From: Bretschneidera sinensis | Taxonomy: Eukaryota; Streptophyta; Magnoliopsida; Brassicales; Akaniaceae | DNA length: 64,000 nucleotides | Assembly (NCBI GenBank): GCA_023935145.1 | Contig: CM043703.1 | Location: 26,807,727 to 26,871,726 of the forward strand | Direction: 5' to 3' | Part shown: positions 15,909 to 27,791 of the stretch, piece after piece | Layout: every line of letters begins with the position of its first letter | How positions within the stretch are numbered: the first letter of the stretch is position 1 | Position numbers and translations under genes: made by a program | The notes under the pieces: model-generated | What the model saw: only the letters and a program-made list of their open reading frames with translations | What the model was told of the DNA's origin: nothing | Databases searched by the model: none

Positions 15909-18602
15909 TCTGACTGGATCTTCCATGTTCAGGTTCCTTCAAGCCAGAGACATGTGTATTTTGCTTGGAAAGGAGCTGATGGGAAAGAACCGCATACCTC
16001 AAATAAAGCAATTATTAGGTCAAGAGAGCTCTCTTCATCCAGTTCTGCATCTGATGGAAGAAAATTTGTTAAACACAGTATAAATTTTTTGAAGATCTGG
16101 AGCAGTGAGCGAGAATTTAAAGGTCGATGCACATTGTGTAGAAAGCAGGTGATTTACTGTTTAAAGTTCTTTACTTGTTTTCAGCTTTGTATGCACATGC
16201 ATGTGTGTGTGCATTTCATAATTAGGTACATAAGGTGTTGCTGTTCTTCGATGTCTTAGTGTGAAACATGGCTTTGCTTTTTAGGTGTCGGAAGATGGAG
16301 GAATGTGTAGCATATGGAGACCCATTTGTCCAGACGGGTAATTATTAATGCTGCTCTTTGTTTTCATCAAAGTTTTCATGTTCTTGTTCCCCTCTGTTCA
16401 TTGCTGTATGAGCGTCCTGTCTTGCAACATGTTGATTCCTGGAATTTTTAATCTCTACCAGGCATTTTCTGACATTGACCATGAACCTCAATATAATGTA
16501 TTTTGGTGGTAATATATCATTTGCATGTTAAATTTTGCAGTAGATCTCAACTCCTCGGACTGAAAAGAAACTATCCTCATTAACTGAGTAACTAGGATAT
16601 TATAGGATAATTGTGTTACTTATGATCTATGAAGCAGAGAGGACCGGAAACGATATTATGCAGATACAGCGACAAAGAAAATTTTCAAAATGTAGGACTG
16701 GCACGGAGTGGATACGTAAATAAATAAATTTATGTTTAATATTTTTTATGAATTTTTATAGAGGCTGAATCATACGTTTTCGTACTAATTTGAATTAAAT
16801 CACCTACTTAAATGTGTAAATGTTAAGAATAATACAATGATATATGAATTTCACTTGAACTTACAATAGTTGATACATGGTTGGATTTTTAATATTAATT
16901 TGTGATAAAAGAAATTTTACCAAAGTATTAACTTTATCGAAGAACTTAACTTTAAATGGAAAAAGCACGTAAAAAAGAAGATTAGCATTCCGAGTATTTC
17001 TGAGATGTGTCCAAGGTGTATCTAAGATGTGTTGAAAGTTTATCTGAGATGTGTCCAAGAAATTTCCGGGATGCAAATTTATTAATTTTGTATTTAGTAC
17101 ACATGGTATCTGAAATGGTTCCGAGGTATGTTGGTTGCTTGTCAGGGACAAAAACGTGTCAAAACTTGTGCATATACCTCTTAGGAGTGTCTGTGCTTCA
17201 TAGCTCTTGACAGTTGACACATGAACATGGAGGTTCTAAGCTTCCTTATGGATACCACTCCACCTAGTGCAGAATGGATTGCAGATATAATGCACATGTA
17301 GAGTACCAAACGTATCAATAATATCTATGTGCCTCCATATGCTGCTAAATGTGCATTATATCATGTTTAAAATTGAATTATGGTGTCATTTTCTTCAGGT
17401 ACGTCTCCATCAGTGATATAGCTCATGTTGGCAGCCATCCTCCTAATGTTGCTGCTGTTTACCATAACATTGATAGGCTGTTTGCACTGCCAGTGGGTTA
17501 TGACCTGGTAAGAAATAGAAAATTGATTGCGGAAATATATTTTGTGTTTGGTCTTGTTCTTCAGTGTTTTAAGGACTCACTAGGTTACATCCTAGTTTGG
17601 CATCTTTCTTACCTTACTGTGGAAAGTGATAAAATTCAATTTTACTGGATGATGCAATTTGGAATTTTGTCATCTTCATATCTTAAACATAAGAAGAAAG
17701 GCATAGTTTTATTTTTGCTGTCAACCCTCGACTGGAGAAATATATGTGCTCTATTGCATGTGTAAACATGATATACGGATAAAGGAAGAAAAACTGTTTT
17801 CAAAATAATATTAAAAAACTGTATTTTATTTTTCTTTGGCAAGTTTGTGGGGGATCGAAACCCTGGGCTTGGACTCCAAAAAGGGTGCAAGTCTATTTCC
17901 TCTCTGATTCTATTCAAATAGCATTTCATAAATAATTTCTTCAGTTTCACTAGTATGTTGCTGCATGAAGCACCATTTGATATGTTATACAAGAACAAAT
18001 GAAGTGGGAGAAAAAATAGTGGAAGTGTGGGCTGTTCAGCTTCCTACTTGTTAAATTGCAAGTTTAACCATTCTTTATCACTTGATCTCATGAGCAATCA
18101 CATTGGTCTGATGCATTCTGGAAGAAAATCATATTATTGTATATGCTCAAATGTGTGGTCAAAGACACTAATATAAGGCCTTCCCCATGTAAACGGATAT
18201 TTTGTACAATTTTGGCTTTTTAGTATTTTCCTGCCATGAAACAAGACGTAACTTTTAAAAGTTGCACAGGTATGGAGGAACTGTTTGGATGAGTATACAA
18301 CTCCAGTTTCAATTTGGCATCCACGGGCTTCAGAGGGATTTGTCTCTCCTGGATGTGTTGCTGTAGCTGGTTTCACAGAGCCAGAGCCCAATACGGTGTA
18401 CTGTGTGGCAGAATCAATTGCTGAGGAGACGGTGTTCGAAGAGCAGAAGGTTTGGTATGCACCAGATTCGTACCCATGGGCTTGTCATATATATCAAGTT
18501 CAAAGCGATGCTCTTCACTTTGTTGCTTTAAGACAAACTAAAGAAGAATCTGACTGGAAGCCGATGAGGGTTCTTGATGATTCCCAGCCTATGTTACAAT
18601 AA
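1..18602 (+). CDS. VPS13: VPS13-type intermembrane lipid-transfer protein, C-terminal part
   Basis: Exons read by eye with GT-AG borders and continuous phase: <1-142, 980-1161, 1258-1776, 2594-2771, 2862-2998, 6812-6938, 12338-12559, 12638-12997, 15281-15439, 15538-15822, 15933-16148, 16285-16337, 17399-17507, 18270-18602 (stop TAA). They give 1006 residues; the N-terminal part lies left of the window. The exon at 1258-1776 carries the SHR-BD/VPS13 adaptor-binding type region (SGFAEDSWIQL, NFSWEDPYGQ). Exons 12338-12997 carry the conserved C-terminal helices (GNRIWRDLIHNPLHL, VDVLGMTSSTL, GVSGVVTKPVESA), related to the ATG2 C-terminal region. VPS13 family proteins are very large, rod-like, and move bulk phospholipid at membrane contact sites. 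By sequence this resembles the Arabidopsis At4g17140 type (VPS13M-like, recalled). No stop or frameshift breaks the visible exons, so the gene looks functional despite introns of up to 5.4 kb full of retroelements. Final exon borders are inferred, not tested. Confidence 0.93.
3431..3607 (-). mobile_element. Truncated short TRIM-like element
   Basis: Reverse-complement match to the TRIM at 14400-14715. One LTR-like end lies at about 3525-3607 (shared 'agtataaaagaata' and 'cttaagctttt' blocks), followed on the minus strand by a degenerate tRNA-Met primer-site-like stretch and an interior with 'cctattaacctttcacc'. The second LTR is cut to about 26 bases at 3431-3456. A further LTR-like scrap of the same family lies at about 3746-3800. 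All are inside a VPS13 intron. Assignment by visual similarity only. Confidence 0.55.
4502..6330 (-). mobile_element. 5'-truncated L1-type LINE in a VPS13 intron
   Basis: Minus-strand coding remnants of a non-LTR retrotransposon. From 6327 leftward there is a reverse-transcriptase block with RQGDPSPF and the catalytic FADDT at 6100-6114, then RT-thumb/connection remnants (about 5986-5660), a SWEDFLPW...WYDTWFG region (about 5475-5000), and the zinc-binding RT C-terminal end (HLLLECPLARSLWELA, about 4900-4830). A short A-tail on the minus strand sits at about 4502-4509. Frames are broken by stops and shifts, and the endonuclease part is missing, so it is dead and 5' truncated. It lies antisense to the host gene. 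Confidence 0.88.
8359..10830 (+). mobile_element. L1-type LINE fragment, interrupted by a TRIM
   Basis: Plus-strand LINE remnant in the 5.4-kb VPS13 intron. It starts inside the RT domain (GLRQGDPLSPF near 8390-8425) and reaches the catalytic motif at 8530-8544, where the sequence reads FANDT: one of the two catalytic aspartates is replaced by Asn. It is then split by the retroelement at 8579-9558 and resumes at 9564 (KVNLGKSELIPLG, TYLGLPLGASF) through to the zinc-binding C-terminal block (CYICKSVAETVQHLLL, about 10660-10720) and EEIWAWRG at about 10797-10818. The 3' UTR and A-tail seen in the other LINE copies are absent, so the right end was also lost. Non-functional. Confidence 0.87.
8579..9558 (-). 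mobile_element. TRIM (miniature LTR retrotransposon) with both LTRs and TSD
   Basis: Two 169-base direct repeats at 8579-8747 and 9390-9558, each starting TGTTA and ending TAACA. The 5-base target duplication ATAAG is present at 8574-8578 and 9559-9563. On the minus strand the right LTR is directly followed by TGGTATCAAAGCC (a primer site for initiator tRNA-Met), and the left LTR is directly preceded by a polypurine tract, AACTTGAGGGGGAG. The element therefore runs right to left. The 642-base interior has no gag or pol, so it depends on proteins from another element. The LTRs differ by substitutions and small indels (for example an extra segment near 8650-8661), so the insertion is not recent. 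It sits about 30 bases downstream of the LINE FANDT motif. Confidence 0.93.
10831..12337. other. Intronic sequence without recognisable gene
   Basis: Remainder of the VPS13 intron to the exon at 12338. AT-rich, with poly-T and TTA runs near 11160-11480 and a purine-rich stretch near 11875-11910. No coding signal and no clear element end were seen. The junction with the LINE near 10830 is abrupt. Confidence 0.6.
13875..13892. repeat. (TG)n microsatellite
   Basis: Nine TG dinucleotides inside the VPS13 intron, followed by a G-rich stretch. Confidence 0.9.
14400..14715 (+). mobile_element. Short TRIM element in a VPS13 intron
   Basis: Terminal direct repeats of about 85 bases, 14400-14484 (TGTTAAG...TTTAACA) and 14630-14715 (TGTATTAG...TTTTACA), share blocks such as 'agtataaaaga' and 'catttcccatta'. 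Immediately after the left LTR is TAGTATAAGAGCTC, a decayed match to the tRNA-Met primer site TGGTATCAGAGC. A purine-rich GTGAGAAGGTG precedes the right LTR. The interior is only about 145 bases and non-coding. Flanks (GTAGT and TAATT) do not match, so the target duplication has decayed. Confidence 0.75.
15858..15905. repeat. (AT)n microsatellite
   Basis: Forty-eight bases of alternating AT in the 110-base VPS13 intron between exons 15538-15822 and 15933-16148. Its length makes up nearly half of that intron. Confidence 0.95.
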
Positions 18603-19885
18603 TCGGAAGCTCGGTGAACTGCACAATGCTGTTTGGATTGGCCTTTTTCAATTTTGTTGTTAAGGCATTTATTACCTGAAATGCATGTAATTTATCCTTA
18701 ACCTGTCTGGTGAATGTACTACTCATGTTGCAATTTTTAAAATGGGTTGGCCTTTTAGAGGAATCACTGTACTGTCTATTTGCTGCAGAAACATTCATAT
18801 TCTATGTTTTTTTTTTTGGAAGCCTGTTTACACTGCATTACCGAGTGTTTTTGTTTTTCATTTGTTTGATGTATGCGAAACAATTTTGAGGTGAGTATTT
18901 TTTTTAAAAATTCATTTGAAGTATTCTTGGTTCCTTTTTTTTTTTTTTAAATAACGTTAAAAACAAATTTCATTTGAAGTAATTTTTTTAAAAATAATGT
19001 TAAAACAAAAAAAATAACTTTAATGAATTTTAGCTTCTAAATGTATCAACTTAATTTATGCATTTTAGAAATATATGTTTGGATCACAATCGTTTTTAAT
19101 TTAAGAATTGAAATTGATATCAAATTTTGAATATTATCTTGATCAATTTAAATTTGAATATTTTTTATTCGATGATAAGATATTTAATCTTTTATTTCAA
19201 TTTTGAAATAGATCATAATTTATGTCGAATAAACCCTTCTTATAATTTTGATGAAAAAGCAAAAAAAAAATTATCAATATTAAGGGCTTGAGTAGGCAAC
19301 GGAACGGTTTTGTAGCATAGAAGAACTAATGATTTTTTTTAACAAAGGATTGTAATATCTAGCAAAGATGAATTATTTTGCCATCAAACAAGCTCATGTA
19401 AAAAAATTTCTTTCAATTCTTTGTGGGTTTTAGGTCAAATTTGTTGTATAAATATAATACTTATGCACTGATCTATTATTGAATCTACTACTGAAGTAAT
19501 TTTTTTTCATTTTTTTGTCGTTCTTACTTCACGGCCTTATGCTTTTCAGATGCGTGTTCTTGCTTCTCATTCTTCATCTATAAGTGATGCTTGAAATTAT
19601 TTGAAAATGTGTTGCTCTTTGTGTTCTGTGTTTTGCATTGTAAGTGAAGGGTAATTAGGTTGCAGACTTGCAGATAGTATTATAGTGCAGACCAAACTTT
19701 AAAATAGGGTGTTGCATACCCTACTCAATTCTCAGCCACATTTCTTATTCTATGGATATCTTCCTACCCTATCCCATTATCCTAAAAATATCACATATAT
19801 ATTCAACTACCATTTCTTTTTCTGGCTCTCTCTGTGTCTCTCTCTCTCTCACACACACACACACTCACTCTCTTTAAGCAGTGAA
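18603..19885. other. Intergenic: VPS13 3' end to EndoU promoter/leader
   Basis: AT-rich spacer of about 1.3 kb. It must contain the VPS13 3' UTR and the EndoU promoter. A pyrimidine/CA-rich microsatellite (CT then CA repeats, about 19827-19863) lies just upstream of the EndoU start and is probably in its 5' leader, a common arrangement in plants. No clear TATA box could be fixed. Confidence 0.6.
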
Positions 19886-22800
19886 ATGGACGGTCTGATC
19901 AAGGGCTTGGTTGACGTGGCGCTCGGTGGTGGCCGCCACGACCGGGATGAAGAAGGCTCGGGCCCAGATTCCCGAGATGAACGATCCAGATCTAGTTGGG
20001 CGCAGGTCAGCTCTCACTCGACTGAGTGCGAAAGGCCTCTGCATTATTTGATAATGATGATTTTATTTTTTTTTGTGGTTGCTAAATTTCGCAGGTGGTA
20101 TCGGGGGAGCAGGATAAGGACGATCACGAAGGCAATGACCCTACTCATGGTCATGATCGAAATCAGTGGAATAGAGAGGTTTGTTTTTTTTTTTTTCTTT
20201 CTTTTGGATTTTGATTTCGTTTCTTCTTTTGAATTCTTTTTTTTTTTTGGGAGGGGGTTGGTTTCATATTTGAAATCCGACTGAAATTGAAATGAAATTT
20301 TAAATGGGAATGTGGATTTTCACAGGAACAGAATCCTTCAAGGCGACCTCACAAGGTAATTTGTGATGTTCTTATTACTCCTTTTTTTTTTTTTTGGGGG
20401 GTGGGGCGGCATTTATGGGTTTTCAGTTTGTGTTACAGCATGTGGCTTTTATAAAATTCAAGATGTGGGGATCTATGATGATTTGTGAAGAAAAGTTATC
20501 TATCAATATTCAAAAAACAGGTCTCCAAATTTAATCCCAAGTTTGTTCAAATGGAGAAACAGAAGGTTTCCATTTCAATAGTCTCATAGACACCTTTCTT
20601 AACTTCGGCATTACACATGAGATCAGCATTAATTTTCTAATTTTGATCATTTTGTGCATCTTAATAACCCATTTTCTCGATATAAATGTGATTGATGAGT
20701 CTTCAGTACGATAGAAAAGAAATCCCTATGGGAATTTATGGATAGTATAAATTTGATAAAGTGTCCACTGTGTTGTACCCCTTCAAAAACTGCACCCCGA
20801 TGAGTGAATAACGTGGAATGATGACTTATTTTGAAAATAATGGATTGCACATATTGGTAAGGGGCAAAGGCCTAAACTTTCTAATTGTATATTTTCATTG
20901 ATTTCTCAAATGGTGAGCAACATGATTATGACCAAAACCGGTGGAACAGAAAAGTTGGTTGCTAGAATTTCTTTTAGTACTCTGATGTTCTTTTAATATC
21001 ATGGAATGCTATTTTCTAAAGTTCAAGCGCTTTTTGTGGTCTTTGAACTTTACATACAGGAGGATGAAGAGGAGAATAATGATGGATGGGAGACTGTTGG
21101 CAGAAAGCCTTCTAGGCTGACACATAAGGTTTATTCATACTCTATCCATTGAAGACCATGCTTCTAAAAAGCACATAGATTTGCATTTTCGGTCTTTAGT
21201 TCATTTTGTTGGTCAGCAACATTGCCTTACGTCTAACTATTTGATTGAGCGTCTAACTATTTGATTGAGCGGGGGCTTATCTCAGGCTTATTAATGGATA
21301 ATTGTGAATGAGAGAGTGTGTGTGTATCATGTTTAAAAAGTGATATAATGATTTATTTATTATGAAAAGATTGATTTATTATGAAAAGATAAACATGTTT
21401 AAAAAGTGATATAATGATGAGCATTGAACACAATATGTTTGCATACAGTACTTTTTTATTTAATCACCAACTTTCCTAAACAATCCTTTGGTCTCTAAAT
21501 TATTTTGTTGTTTGTGATTGTGTTTGTTTCAATTCCTGATAGTCCTACACGAACAAAGACTATTTTTCTTCTTCTTTTTTTTCATGTCATCACTGTGTAA
21601 TTGATAATTTGGGAACAAAACACATTAACAGGTTCAGATGGATCAATGGCATGGATACAAACGGCCTCCTAGTGAGCAAGAATACTCTGAGGAGGCTGAA
21701 GTTAATGCTAGCTTAGAACCCTCAGAAGAGGAGCTTGCTGACTTGTCACAAGCTTGCAACAAGCTCTGGGAACTCGATTTGAACCGTTTGGTGCCTGGCA
21801 ATGACTATCAGATTGACTGTGGTGAAGGGAAAAAAGTTTACCAAAAGGATGATATGGCACAAGGAAACCTATTCTACTGGCTGAATGAAGACGTATTCAA
21901 GAGGCCTACTATTTGTCGTTTCTGTTCTCTATTAGATAATTACAACCCAAAGGTAGGGAGTAAAGAGGTTGTCACTTCTGAAGAGAAGCAAGAGGAAGCT
22001 GCTTTCATAGAAGAAATCAGTAGAACCGCACCAATTAAGTATCTTCACAAGTATCTCTCATCCAAGGGCATTGTATCAGAGAATTATCAAGACTTCAAAA
22101 GAATAATGAAAAGTCTCTGGTTCGATCTTTATGGTCGAGGTGGTACATCTGGTTCATCTTCTGCTTTTGAGCATGTCTTTGTTGGGGAGATCAAGCAGCG
22201 TGGAGAAGAAGAAGTTTCTGGCTTCCATAACTGGCTTCAGGTGCATGTTTTGTTACTATTTACTTTTATATTGATTTTTTTTTCTGGAGGGTGGGGGTTG
22301 ATGCTTGTCTTATCTCATATATTTATAATGACCTGTCATATTTAGTTGAAGTGGCATCAAGGATTCAAATTCATTGTGATTTATAGTCTATAAGTCTATC
22401 AATAGATGAATATTTTTCACATCATGTTGTTGATGAGAAGCACTGTTGAAACATTTCCCAAGTTACCTTGTTATGCACACATCTTCCACTTATATTTGAT
22501 GGAAGATGTTAAGAATTCATAGGGGGGAGAGATGTAATAATTAAATCGACTATGTCTGAAATAGTGTTGGAATCATTCTAGTGGCCGGACATTCATTGTT
22601 AAAGTTGGTCTCCAAATTCTCCTATGAAGTTGACTTTAACCCATTGTTACTACATTTGCATTTTAGATTGAAATAAAGAAAATTATTTGATTATAGCTGT
22701 GCATCACTAAGCTCTTATCTTCTTTTTCCAGTTTTACCTAGAAGAAGCAAAAGGAAGGGTTGATTACCAAGGTTATATATTCCCCCGACGACGTGGGGAG

Positions 22801-25184
22801 ATTGTAAGTTTTTTTTTCTTCCTCGCTTACCTTCCATTTGCATGGTTAGGAGATAGAGGAAAATGGAGAATTTATACTCAATTTTGTTATGTTTTTTCTG
22901 TTCAATTATTTTCCTGCAGCTGAATGGGCCAATGTCACTGCATTAGCTCACGTCCTCCTTTCTTACTTTTGCACTGTGTGATGGAATATTCTTTATATTG
23001 TTATTTTCTTGCAACCCAGAAATCGCTACACATTGTGTCTATGGATATGTATATATTTGGATCATAAATAACTACGAAATAATTTAAAAAGAGAAAATTA
23101 CAGTTTTAGGATATATAACGAAGTAGAACTTGTGGCATATAGGACAATAGACAAAAGTGGAAAGATCTACTACCAAGAAAAAAAGGCAGATAGATCAATA
23201 AGAGCATTCTAGTATTTGGTTTAACCCATTCTCTCATGTAAGCCATTGTGCTTCAATTTCAAAGTAGAAGGCATGGGGTGACACAGGGTGAAATATTATG
23301 TTAGCCATATTTTTAGGGATTTTGTTTAATTACCTATTTAGTAGGGATTTTATTTGGTTTCTTATTTATGTAATAGTTAGGAGTTTCCTGAATAGAGGTT
23401 AGTTTTGATTGGTTAGGAATTACTTGTCTTGCAAGACAAGGACTCTTGTAATCTATTATAAATAACCCTCTTGGGTTTCAATTAAATAACAATCAGTGAA
23501 TTTTTAGAAAATAACTTGAGTAGTTTTACTCTGTTTCTCAGTCTTCTTGACTTAGGTGGATTCCTAGAGAATGAGAGATGTCAGTATCCTTGGATTGACC
23601 AACCAAAGTGGTGAATTTGGTCTTGTATCTTCAAATCGTCTATCCAAAGTGGTGTTTTTTACCATGGAAAGATACTGTAGTGGGGTTTTCAACCTCGCCA
23701 CAATCAGTTTCTTTCAAACCTATCCCGTCCCGGTGTCGTGGGTCTATTGACTATGAAGTATTTACACTTTTATTTATAAACATGGTGATTAGTTGGTTCA
23801 TTTTGCCTTTTCCAACTTAAGTCTTAATGCTACATTGCAAACAATAATAATAATGATGCTAATTGATATAAAGGCAAATGTCTTTCGTAACCTTCCAAAT
23901 GGAAAGATTTTTTTATAAGTAAAAATTATATTAATAACACGGAAAGAAGGTGCAACACATTTACAAAAAGACTATCTACAAGATAACAAGTCTAGAAAAT
24001 CAAGGAACTCTTCCTCGTTACAAAAAAATTCCCCTTAAACCAAAAACAAAGGGTATTTAACCATTTACTTCTAATGGTATCTATTGAGCTCTCTACACCC
24101 TCAAATGCCCCATTATTTCTCTTTTTCCAAACTATCCACATGATAGATAGAGGAATCATAGAAAAAACCTTCCTTAACTCCTTAGAAGCTTTAATTCAGC
24201 TCCAAGCCCAATCCTCACTTTGAATGGAGCCAGGCATATAACCCAAGATAACCCCACCACATGCTTATAGAAAGATTCTTCCTTTTATGAATTTGGTGTA
24301 TTCATAAATTGCTAGTATGCTGGACAATGGAAGCCTTCTCTCTCTCTCTCTCTCTCTCTCCTCGGTTTGTTAAAATGAAGATTTTGTTCATATTTCTTTT
24401 ATGCACAGTATTGAGTAGAAATATGGAACTTTTGTGATAGAAAATATCGGCATTGATAGGGAATTAATCTTGAGATAGATCAAATATAAGAAACAATATC
24501 TGGCAACGTACTTTTTAATTGATATTCCTGAGTGAACATTTGCAACAACATATGGCAATTCTTAGTGGATAATTACAATGTTCTAAGAGTTACTTGTGAG
24601 GGCCAAACGGCTGATAGCCTTTGAGCCAAACTTTATGCATGTCAGAAGATCAAGTGCAAATAGCTCTTATCTGAGAATTTCTTGGTAACAGTTTCAGACT
24701 AGATTCTTTTTGTCTGCAGTTAGCATTTATCTAGTTTTGCATTTGCTTGCCTCCTGCTGGTGGACTGAACTTACATGAGTGCATCTATTGTTTGTAATAT
24801 TCATCGACGAAACCTAAGTTTTCTCCTCATCATTTAAGGACAGCTTCTGATCCCAATTGGGCTTTGTTGACATAATTTTTCCAAACTTGTTTCTGCGTTA
24901 TATGCCACCATGCCTTGTACTAATTTTTTTTCCTTCGAGTTATCTTGCAGCCAGATTCTGAAACACAGTTGCTTACAATTCAGTTTGAATGGAATGGTAT
25001 TCGGAAATCAGTATCAAGCACTTTGGTTGGAGTAAGCCCAGAGTTTGAAGTTGCCCTGTACACTTTGTGTTTTTTTGTGGGTGGAGAGGACAACCACATA
25101 CAGCTGGGTCCATACTCTGTTAATGTCAAGTGCTACCGCCTTGGAAACAAAATGGGGTCTGTGTTTCCCGTAGCAGAGAGTTGA
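19886..25184 (+). CDS. EndoU/XendoU-family endoribonuclease
   Basis: Seven exons with GT-AG borders, all phase 0: 19886-20005, 20095-20178, 20326-20355, 21060-21128, 21632-22240, 22732-22803, 24951-25184; 405 residues. The first about 100 residues are acidic, low-complexity and probably disordered (DEEENNDGWETVGRK). The rest is an EndoU domain starting around residue 130 (ELADLSQACNKLWELD). The catalytic triad is visible: His282 in FEHVFVGEIK, His300 in SGFHNWLQFYLEE, and Lys347 in GIRKSVSS, followed by the conserved GVSPEFEVALYTLCFF. Spacing (18 and 47 residues) is close to that of XendoU. EndoU enzymes are Mn2+-dependent and cut single-stranded RNA at uridines, leaving 2',3'-cyclic phosphates. 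The plant role is not established here. No signal peptide is seen, so it is likely nucleo-cytosolic. It resembles Arabidopsis At4g17100 (recalled). Confidence 0.93.
23270..23820 (+). mobile_element. Possible LTR or solo-LTR fragment
   Basis: Inside the last EndoU intron. The stretch has repeated 'tagggatttt' and 'gtaatagttagg'-like motifs, then TATAAATAA near 23458 followed by a leader-like region, an arrangement typical of plant LTR promoters. I could not identify paired LTR ends or a target duplication, so this is a weak call. Confidence 0.3.
23905..24275 (-). mobile_element. 3' end fragment of an L1-type LINE
   Basis: Matches the minus-strand 3' ends of the LINEs at 4502 and 35290: shared 'ataagtaaaa' next to the T-run, 'gtgcaac', 'ttccccttaaacc' and 'aaccaaaaac'-type blocks. 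Only the 3' UTR and the last coding remnants are present (extreme 5' truncation). It lies antisense in the EndoU intron. Confidence 0.75.
24336..24362. repeat. (TC)n microsatellite
   Basis: TC dinucleotide run in the last EndoU intron. Confidence 0.9.
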
Positions 25185-27188
25185 CTTTCAGGTTCCCCGG
25201 TAAGCCTTGAATCATACATATGAAGGAAATTACATTGGAAAGCTTGAGGACCAATGTGGTTATATTAAATGCCAAAGTTGATGAGGGAAACTGTTATCTT
25301 CAGTGATTTACTTACAAATTTAATCAAATAAAACTGCATAAACTTATCAGTTTGTATTATGGTAAATTGCTAATACCCAGCCTGCCATTGATTTTTATTT
25401 TGTGTTTCTGTTACCCTTTTGGGTCATGCTATTGATCACTGTTTTTTATGTACCCTTGTGTTGGAATTTTAAATTAAAATGAATGAAAAGTGAGGGTCTC
25501 AGCTAAATTTTCCAGTGGAAAAAGATTTCCTTTTGGCGGAATATGTCACATCGTTTAACTTCGAACAGATATTTTTCAGTGTTCATTTTTTTGTTCTTGT
25601 CTTCCAAATTGGAATCAAATGACTGACGGAAGTTTTTCAAGTACGAAAGAGACGTATGAAGAGGAGGATAGATACAGAAGCTCTGTATGAGGATTAATTA
25701 GCAGCAAAATATCAGTAGTTACAGAAACATCCAAAGAAATAGAAAGTATCCTAAAGGGAATATCTTAAGGAAAGTTCATACGATATTTTCAGCAATAAAT
25801 ATGCTACTTATTGTATTTCAAACTAAGTAGTACTTACCATAGAATCTTATTTATTTATGAGATCACATGATTGTATATTTATCGCCCTCGTACATATTTG
25901 ATAGAACATTTTTAAAATGAAATCGATCTTGCTAGCCAACGGTGCTCTTTTGGTACAATGAGATCGAATCCAAACCTTTTATGTGAATTATTCCAAAGTG
26001 ATCATTAGACCAAAAAGCTCAAGTTGCTGGCCAACGATTCTATACAATATATTTTCCTTCTATTATCTATACTACTGATAACGAACAAATGTTTCATGCT
26101 TGTCAAGATTAATCCGTCTAAAGAGATCTTAAGTTTAGTTTGACGATTGTATCTTTCTCTTCCAAAATAATTATTCAATACTTCATGGGTATTGCTTTTT
26201 TTTTTTCATATTCATGTGAACCCATATAAAAATATTAGATGGATTGAAAGAAGCAATACTCTTGTAGCATTGAAGCTTTTCTCCACCGAGTGAAAGTAAC
26301 GTTTCAATTTTGACTCGGGTTGTCGCTTAATAAAAAAAATCAAAAACGAAAACCAGTCTAAAACCCAGTTTGTCTAGTCCCAACATCAGCAACTATATCA
26401 CTATATGTAACAGCTCCATAATTATTTTTAATTCACAGTTTGTGGAGGTGGCTTAGTGGTGGTGCCATGAATTAAGCCATTGATTCAAGCAACAATTCAT
26501 CCAGAATATCGCAGTAGCACTACTGCTTTATGTGCCGCAGCACCTGCAATATAAAGTGATTTAGTGGTGATGCTTAGTTTGATATGATCTTCAAATCTGG
26601 TATCCTTTTTGCATTATACAACTACTTGTCCTACAAGGGATCAAGGGTATTTCTTTCCTAAACTTAAGGTAAATTGCTTTGAGGCCATCTCAAGATAGAT
26701 TTTTATTGTCATTTTGTGAGTGAAAATTTCTTTTGCATACATCGTATAGGTAAACTTTTTTGTGTTTGGTAAAACAATAAATGATAAAAAAAAATTAAAA
26801 CGATAAAATTTCTAAATGTTAAAAATAAAAACCATTTAATAATCTGAAACCAAAATATAAATTGTCTCTATTAGGAAAAGGAAAAAGCTAATAATTACTT
26901 AATTGCACATCGCCATCTAAAAGGAGTATGTAATATTCTAATACAAGTTAATCAAGCTACTACTCCTAACTCAAGTTAACATATGCTTATATGTTGCTTG
27001 CATGCCAGCCAAGTAAAGAGTAAGGACAATGAGGCTTTTTTATGGGGTTTGAAAAGTGGATACGTTTCAGCAATGGAAAACCACAAGCAATCAAGAAAAG
27101 AAAACGGGAAAAAAGGGGAAGAAACAAAAAAAAAATTGTAGGAGACCAATTGCATTTTCGCTTAAGAGTAGAAAACAACAGTAATTTA

Positions 27189-27660
27189 GGGTATGTTTGG
27201 GTAACAGTATTCTGTTTTTCAGTTTTTGAAAATGAAAACTGAAAAACGGTTTTCTGATGCTTTATGAAGAAAAAACATTTTTGAATAAATGTAACTCGAA
27301 AACTGTTTTCAAAACAGAAAACAATGAAATGTTGTTTAGATAATCTTAATTTGAAAACTGTTTGGATACACCTCATAATTAGTTTTAGTTTTGAGTTTAA
27401 ATTTAAAATCTATATTAATTTTATTTCTCATATTTACTAAATATTTAAAAATAATTAATATCATTTTATTTTTAATATTTTAATATTTTTTATATACTAT
27501 AATAAAATAGAGAAATGAACAATGATTTTATGGTTATTTTTCAAAAATTATGACAGAAAATACTAATTTGGAGTTTTTAAAAAATAGTTTTTAAAAACTG
27601 ATTTTTTAAAAATTATTTTAAAAAATTATTTTTAAAAACTGTTTCTAAACATAACTTAAG
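27189..27660. mobile_element. MITE-like element
   Basis: About 470 bases of AT-rich, non-coding DNA with diverged inverted ends. The left end (GGTATGTTTGGGTAACAG) pairs with the reverse complement of the right end (GTTATGTTTAGAAACAG), followed on both sides by T-rich stretches. The 'TGTTTGG' type end is common in plant hAT/Mutator-type MITEs. No exact target duplication was found. Confidence 0.45.
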
Positions 27661-27750
27661 TATGAAAACTGTAAGCCGATAGGATCTTTTCCACCGGTGT
27701 CCAAATTTATGCTTCAATTTTCCTTATGAGAATAAAACTAGATTCCCTAT

Positions 27751-27791
27751 GTGAGAGTGAGAGTGAGAGTGAGAGAGAGAGAGAGAGAGAG
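27751..27791. repeat. (GA)n microsatellite
   Basis: GTGAGA repeats passing into pure GA repeats. The open frame through it (Ser-Glu-Arg repeats) is a by-product. Confidence 0.9.

Noticed and set aside
15556..16083. A 175-codon frame through the (AT)n repeat as one exon
   Set aside because: Intron 15823-15932 has good GT and AG borders, and homologous VPS13 sequence continues exactly from 15933; the frame is read-through of a short intron.
26987..27376. Open frames on both strands near 27.0-27.4 kb
   Set aside because: They run into the MITE-like element and consist of Lys/Phe-rich low-complexity sequence with no family signal.
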